NCBI RefSeq assembly: GCF_028527925.1
Contig: NZ_JAPESW010000004.1
Location: forward strand, 62,001-126,000
DNA length: 64,000 bases
From: Cellulomonas fimi
GTDB taxonomy: Bacteria; Actinomycetota; Actinomycetes; Actinomycetales; Cellulomonadaceae
Reading direction: 5' to 3'
This document shows, piece after piece, positions 59,572 to 64,000 of this stretch. The translations under genes were made by a program, and so were the position numbers. Each line of letters begins with the position of its first letter. Within the stretch, counting starts at the first letter, position 1. A model generated the notes under the pieces. It was not told the DNA's origin. It made no database searches and saw only the letters and a list, made by a program, of their open reading frames with translations.

Positions 59572-61941
59572 TCACGGCCGGTGTGGCGTGAAGCTCCATA
59601 TGACGTCACGATCGAGCAGGACCCATGCCGCGCTCGTCATCGGCGTGTCCAGCACCCCTTCGAGGCGGCCCGACCGACCGACCTCCGTCCGTGCGTCTGT
59701 GCCCCCGTCGTACAGGAGCATCCCGGAAGTGGCTGGGCACCATTCGTCGTCGTCAGCAGGCCGCACTCGCACGACCGCGTCCTGCGGCCTGATGTAGAAC
59801 CCGAAGTCGTATCTGACGAGGTCGTCGTACAGGTCCCAGAAGAGCCTGAGCGAACCGTCGGCGACCTCGGCCACGCCGGCACCTGTGGCGTAGCACCTGC
59901 CTCCGTCGATGTAGTTCTGCGGCCCTTCCTCCACCTTCCAGCTCGCCTGGCCGTGGACCTCCAGCTCGATGGAAGCGCCTGTCCGCGCCCCGGCGGGCCG
60001 TGACCATGTCACCTCTGGGATGTCGACGGTCATCCGGCCCGGAACCATGTCCTCCGCTCCGGGGTCGACAAAGGTCGACTGAGCATGGCTCTCACCTCTG
60101 TACCCGGCACATCCCGCCGTGGACGATCGGACCGAGGGCGGCCTGTCGTCCTGCGGTGTGAGGCTCCGGTCCAGACTGCTGTTGCTGACGACGAGGACCA
60201 GCCGCTCGACGTGCTCCGCTGGGATGTCGCGGCAGAAGAACCGCACACCCTCCTCGAGCCCGAACGATGCCTGCTCTCTGATCGTCCAGTCCTCGGCCGT
60301 CCACACCCCACCCGTCTGGACCAGCGCCGTCACCGAGGCGTCGGGGTCAGTGGTGTATCCGTCGTCCATGAGGTAGTTCCCCGGGTCGACAGCAATCCAA
60401 CGCGCGTCAGGGTCGTCGAAGACGAACCGGTAGAAGTGGACTGCGAGCGGGGCCACCGCACCGGAGACCGCAACGCGCTGCACTCCGTCGCCCGCGACGT
60501 GCAACGCATGGCTGATGCTCCCTGGGCCGGTTGCCGGGAGGCCGGCCGCGGTGAACGCGGGCGGCACGGACTGGAGGTGGTCGGCGTTGGTGAAGTCGGC
60601 CACGGGGTCCCGGTTCCACAGGCCGCTCGACACCAAGGGCCACTGCTTGCGCCAGCCGCCAGGCACCGCCTCGTCGATGGCCTCGTGATCGGGGAGCTGC
60701 TCGCGGGTGCGCACAATCTCGGCGACGACCGCCGGCCCCAGTCGTTCGACGAGGTGCTGGAAGAGGAGGTAGCCACCGTACGCCCGCACCGGCCTCCGGA
60801 GCCTGGCCCAGACGCCCCGCTCGACGAACGTCTCGTGCGTGGTGCTCATGACCTGGTACGCGTATGCGTGCTCGTGGTCGTGGTCGTGGGCGATCGCGAA
60901 GTCCTCGGCCCACGCCCCGAGGGCCTCGTCCATCCAACGAGAAGCGATGCACCCGTCGACGGTGGGTAGCGCGGCGACGAAGGCGTGCATGAACTCATGC
61001 GCCACGTTGGACTCGTCCCAGCTGCTCGGTGTCGCGGATTTCGGCAGCAGGATGAAGACGGATGTGTCGTGGCAGCGCGGGGCGTGCGACATGGTGAAGA
61101 TGCCGCTGTCCTCGTCGACGATGCTGACGTCCAAGGCGTCGTCCCCACCTCGGCAGGGAAGCGTGGAACCCCCGTCCGGCTGAGGAACGGTACCGAGAAG
61201 GCCTTCGAGCGCCGGCCACACGGAGGTGTCGAGTGTGCGCGCGACGAATTCGGCGTATGGCTTCGCGATGGGATCCCTCTTCGGGAACCAGACGCGCACA
61301 CGGGCAGCGGCGGCGGTGACATTCGACCACGAGCCGAGCACCGGCTGATAGATGCCGCATCCTGGGCCCAGGGACGTCCGGTAGGAAGCAGTTCGCACGG
61401 CGAGCCCGCCGACGCCGGCCCTGGCCGGCTGGGCCAATTCGTTCGTGTGCCGGAGGTCCCACCAGCTTCCTGCGTGGAACGGCGGGATCAGCACGGGGTT
61501 GATTGCTTCCCGAACGTCATCGGGAAGCGACTCCCAGCCGCTCAGCGCGTCCGGGGACAGCTCACCGACCTTCTCTCCGGATCGGGGCCGGAAGTGCGCC
61601 GGGAGTCGTGGGTCAGCCACGGCCAAGTAGAACCGGTACAGCGTGGCCTCGGATGCCGTGAGCTCTCCCGCCGCCTGCGCCTCATCTATCCGTCCCTGTG
61701 CGCTGCTAGGGCTCGTCGAGGCATCGTTCGTCGGCGTGGAGGTCGGGACGGCGGTCGCGGTCCGACTGGTGGTCGGGCTGGCAGTCGAGGATGAGCCGGA
61801 CGTCGTGAACGGCCAACATGCGGAGAGCGCCAGGGCGCCGGCCAGGACGACGGCGACGATCCGGACGCATCGTCCGACATGTGAGGCGCTGTGAAGCCGA
61901 CCCGTGCTTCGGCGCGACAGGAGGCGGAGCGGCCCGGACAT
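59572..61941 (-). CDS. Large secreted lipoprotein with HExxH metallopeptidase-like site
   Basis: The 789-residue protein has a lipoprotein signal (lipobox ALSAC near residue 42) and a Ser/Thr-rich linker. In the middle, SNVAHEFMHAFVAALPTVDG is followed by RWMDEALGAWAEDFA, i.e. HEFMH with a later Glu, the pattern of gluzincin-type peptidases. The C-terminal 350 residues are beta-rich with no domain recognised. ATG 61941 follows AGGGAG. It lies on the chromosomal side of the attachment site and faces leftwards. Substrate is unknown. Confidence 0.82.
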   Translation of the reverse strand: MSGPLRLLSRRSTGRLHSASHVGRCVRIVAVVLAGALALSACWPFTTSGSSSTASPTTSRTATAVPTSTPTNDASTSPSSAQGRIDEAQAAGELTASEATLYRFYLAVADPRLPAHFRPRSGEKVGELSPDALSGWESLPDDVREAINPVLIPPFHAGSWWDLRHTNELAQPARAGVGGLAVRTASYRTSLGPGCGIYQPVLGSWSNVTAAAARVRVWFPKRDPIAKPYAEFVARTLDTSVWPALEGLLGTVPQPDGGSTLPCRGGDDALDVSIVDEDSGIFTMSHAPRCHDTSVFILLPKSATPSSWDESNVAHEFMHAFVAALPTVDGCIASRWMDEALGAWAEDFAIAHDHDHEHAYAYQVMSTTHETFVERGVWARLRRPVRAYGGYLLFQHLVERLGPAVVAEIVRTREQLPDHEAIDEAVPGGWRKQWPLVSSGLWNRDPVADFTNADHLQSVPPAFTAAGLPATGPGSISHALHVAGDGVQRVAVSGAVAPLAVHFYRFVFDDPDARWIAVDPGNYLMDDGYTTDPDASVTALVQTGGVWTAEDWTIREQASFGLEEGVRFFCRDIPAEHVERLVLVVSNSSLDRSLTPQDDRPPSVRSSTAGCAGYRGESHAQSTFVDPGAEDMVPGRMTVDIPEVTWSRPAGARTGASIELEVHGQASWKVEEGPQNYIDGGRCYATGAGVAEVADGSLRLFWDLYDDLVRYDFGFYIRPQDAVVRVRPADDDEWCPATSGMLLYDGGTDARTEVGRSGRLEGVLDTPMTSAAWVLLDRDVIWSFTPHRP

Positions 61942-62035
61942 CGTCGACTCCCTACGGTTCGATACGGCATGGCTAGGAAGGCTCGGCCGGCGGCGCCGGG
62001 ACGGGGCGGCTCAACCGTCCCGGCGCGCATCGGCG

Positions 62036-62290
62036 TCAGGAGACTGGGACGTCCAGCGCCCAGAGGAACCACACGAACCGGCACTCGTACTGGCCGCCGG
62101 TCGCGAGGCCGACAAGGTTGCACGTGAGCGGGTCGGGGAAGACCGCAACGGTCTTCATCCGGGGGGCTGCACCGACGACCGAGCTCGCGAGCGGCGCTGC
62201 GGCAGCGGGGGCGGTCGTCGCCGTTCCGATCCCGGTGACGAGGGCGGCGGCGAGCAGCCCTCTGACGATGGTGCGGGACTTTGGAGCCAT
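62036..62290 (-). CDS. Small secreted protein of unknown function
   Basis: The 84-residue protein has a signal peptide (SRTIVRGLLAAALVTGIGTA, cleavage near AAAAP) and a mature part of about 50 residues with two cysteines (TCNLVGLATGGQYECRF) that could form a disulfide. ATG 62290 has CAGGAG upstream. I do not recognise it. Confidence 0.72.
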   Translation of the reverse strand: MAPKSRTIVRGLLAAALVTGIGTATTAPAAAAPLASSVVGAAPRMKTVAVFPDPLTCNLVGLATGGQYECRFVWFLWALDVPVS

Positions 62291-62557
62291 GGTTCCGTCT
62301 CCTGCCTGTGCTCGTGTGGTGTGTCGCTTCGGGCTGATCGTGCGAGTCGCCGCGGCCCGGACGGCAGGGGCGTCGGTCCCATCTGTCCGGGGACGTTTTC
62401 CCGGTACCCACGGCTCTCTGGCCCGCCAGGGGGTCGCTTGTGCAACTCGAGCCGCGTCGGACCAGTGCGGTCGACGGACCTCACGGGACCCCGTGCGGAC
62501 GCCTGGGGTGGTACGCGGTCGTCGACGTGTCCCGCCCACACTGCGACCGGCGTCCCG

Positions 62558-62582
62558 TGACACCGGGACACACACGGTGTCA
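62558..62582 (+). promoter_or_regulatory. Inverted repeat before the sensor kinase
   Basis: TGACACCG (62558-62565) and CGGTGTCA (62575-62582) are a perfect 8-bp inverted repeat with a 9-base spacer, ending 12 bases before the kinase start codon. It could be an operator or an RNA hairpin over the ribosome binding site. Confidence 0.5.
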
Positions 62583-62593
62583 GCCTTCGAGCA

Positions 62594-64000
62594 TGACGTC
62601 GGCGCAGGCTCCGGTGGCCGGCTCAGGGCGGGGAGCCGTCCTGCGGCGGATCTCGGACGCGCACCTCAAGGTCGCCGGCTGGGTGGTGTGCGGCGCCGCG
62701 TTGCTGTTGCTGCTCTCGGATGTCCCGGTGCTGGCGATCCAGCAGCCGGCGCAACCGCAGCCGTGGTGGTACGGCGTAGCGAACATACTTGGCCTGGTCG
62801 GCGCGCCGATCCTGGGAGCGCTGATCGTTTCCCGCTCCCCGCGGATGCCCTACGGCTGGGTGTGGTTGGGCCTGGGCATGTCTACCGGGTTGATCATGGG
62901 CGTCGACGCCCTCTCACGGACGCTGCCCGATGGCACCGGCTCGGCCGATGACTTCGTCGTGGCATGGGCGTTCATCGTGGCGCTGGCGTGCGTCATCTTC
63001 ATCCTGCTTCTGTTTCCCGACGGCCGGCCGCCGTCGCGGCGGTGGCACTGGGTCCCGTGGGCGGTGTTGGGAACCGGGGCCGTGATGATCACGGCGGTCG
63101 CGTTGATACCGCACGAGGACGACGGACAGTTCACGCCGCAGGCCGAGCTTGAAGGGACCATCGGGGCGGTCTGGCTTGGCGTGCTCAACGCCGGAGTCGC
63201 CGTGACGTTCGCGCTGACCGTCGTGGCGGCCGTCGCCGTTCCGCTTCGCTGGCGCCGAGCGGACGGGGTCCAGCGCCGCCAGCTGAAGTGGTTCGCGCTC
63301 GGGGCAGCGTGGTTCGCACCGACGTTCGCCGTGGTCGGCTTCGCCGAGCAGTTCGTTCCGTACTGGCTGCTTGCTGTGCTGGCCTTCACCCAGTTCGCTG
63401 CGCTTCAAGTCGCCGTGGGTATCGCCATGCTTCGCCACGGCCTGTACGACGTCGACAGGGTCATCAATCGAACGCTGCGTTACGTGACCATCAGCGTGTG
63501 CTTGTTCGCCGTCTACACGGTGGTCGTCGTGACGAGCTCGGTCATTCTCGCCGGTCACCTCGAGGCTGCCGCCCACGCGCTGGCCACGGCGGCCGTCGCC
63601 CTGCTTGTGCTGCCCGTACGAACTCGCGTGCAGAAGGCGGTCGACCGACTCACGTTCGGCAGCCGCGGCGACCCGTACGCCGTGCTCGCCGAACTCGGCC
63701 ATCGTGTCCAGACCGCGGGCGACCCAGAGTCCGTGCTGGCGGGCATCGTGGAGTCCGTCGCCGTCACACTGCGTCTTCCGTACGTGGCCATCACCCTGCA
63801 GCGGGGCACCGAGGCCGTCCCGGGGGCTTCCTCGGGTCAACCGGCGTCCGCCGCGGAGGGGTTCCCGCTGACGCACCAGGGCGAGCAGGTGGGCGTACTG
63901 CTCGCCGCACCTCGGTCCGCTCGCGAAGAACTCACCTCGGCCGACCGGCGGCTCTTAACCGACCTGGCACAGCACGCCGGCGTGGCTGCGCACGCCTTCC
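62594..64000 (+). CDS. Membrane sensor histidine kinase, 3' end outside the window
   Basis: The frame is open from ATG 62594 to the window end, giving at least 469 residues. It has about ten hydrophobic segments in the first 350 residues (two clusters), then AMLRHGLYDVDRVINRTL, LTFGSRGDPYAVLAELG and a GAF-like domain (about 375 onward). This is the layout of actinobacterial NarL-type sensor kinases; the HisKA_3 and ATPase domains would follow outside. It is probably chromosomal, since it lies right of the attachment site. Confidence 0.82.

Noticed and set aside
1..64000. CRISPR arrays, rRNA genes and complete tRNA genes
   Set aside because: No regularly spaced repeats or rRNA-like stretches were seen, and the only tRNA-like sequence is the 3' fragment at 58,730.

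Overview
The window is GC-rich, with actinobacterial codon use and actinobacterial families throughout: SCO6880/DUF6112-type conjugation genes, BTAD protein, DUF4913, CmtR-type ArsR and a ydaO-type leader before an NlpC/P60 gene. It probably comes from a Micrococcales or Cellulomonas-like genome; the genus is inference. Positions 1 to about 58,765 read as most of an integrative and conjugative element (ICE). Its right end is a copy of the 3' end of a tRNA-Pro at 58,730-58,766. The other end, with the intact tRNA and probably the integrase, lies left of the window. From about 58.8 kb on the DNA looks like host chromosome.

Layout. 1-3.6 kb: the end of a BTAD protein, an Lgt-like acyltransferase, a small membrane protein and an M15 peptidase. 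3.7-12.9 kb: a tightly coupled type IV secretion operon (pilin-like protein, TrbL/VirB6-like channel, SCO6880 protein, VirB4-like ATPase, tandem DnaB-N protein, VirD4-like coupling protein, cell-wall hydrolase, ArdC antirestriction protein), with start/stop overlaps between most genes. 13.1-21.05 kb: a cargo block bracketed by a 28-bp imperfect inverted repeat, holding a sulfur-handling cluster (cysteine desulfurase, ArsR-rhodanese, MFS, TetR, methyltransferase, TusA-like) and a Cd/Zn cluster (CmtR, two CDF transporters, an ICMT-like enzyme). 21.1-27.7 kb: small accessory genes, an SRAP protein, DUF4913 and a MobF relaxase-helicase. 27.9-30.4 kb: a two-gene CBASS anti-phage system (HNH-SAVED effector Cap5 plus CD-NTase). 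31.5-35.3 kb: a Fe-S protein, EtfBA and a PaaK-like ligase. 35.3-54.1 kb: a copper island with periplasmic lipoproteins, NlpC/P60 under a c-di-AMP riboswitch, DUF305, a 40-residue Cys-rich peptide, redoxin, CcdA, a glutaredoxin, a two-component system, two P1B ATPases, a CopZ-like chaperone, a Met/His-rich protein, a NapH-like Fe-S membrane protein and a ferredoxin reductase. 54.3-58.4 kb: unknown genes at the element's end.

The most connecting observation is a short direct repeat, about TGAAGATTCGATTGAG with two half-sites 11 bp apart, in at least ten intergenic sites from 2 kb to 50.5 kb. It lies before lgt, the Fe-S/ETF module, both periplasmic lipoproteins, the glutaredoxin/response-regulator pair, small membrane proteins, an ATPase and the Met/His-rich protein. 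It is a likely binding site for the OmpR-family regulator encoded at 41.7 kb. If so, one copper-sensing two-component system governs lipoprotein acylation, thiol redox, cell-wall remodelling, electron transfer and copper export on a mobile element that also carries phage defence. All functional statements come from reading motifs by eye; no database search was run.
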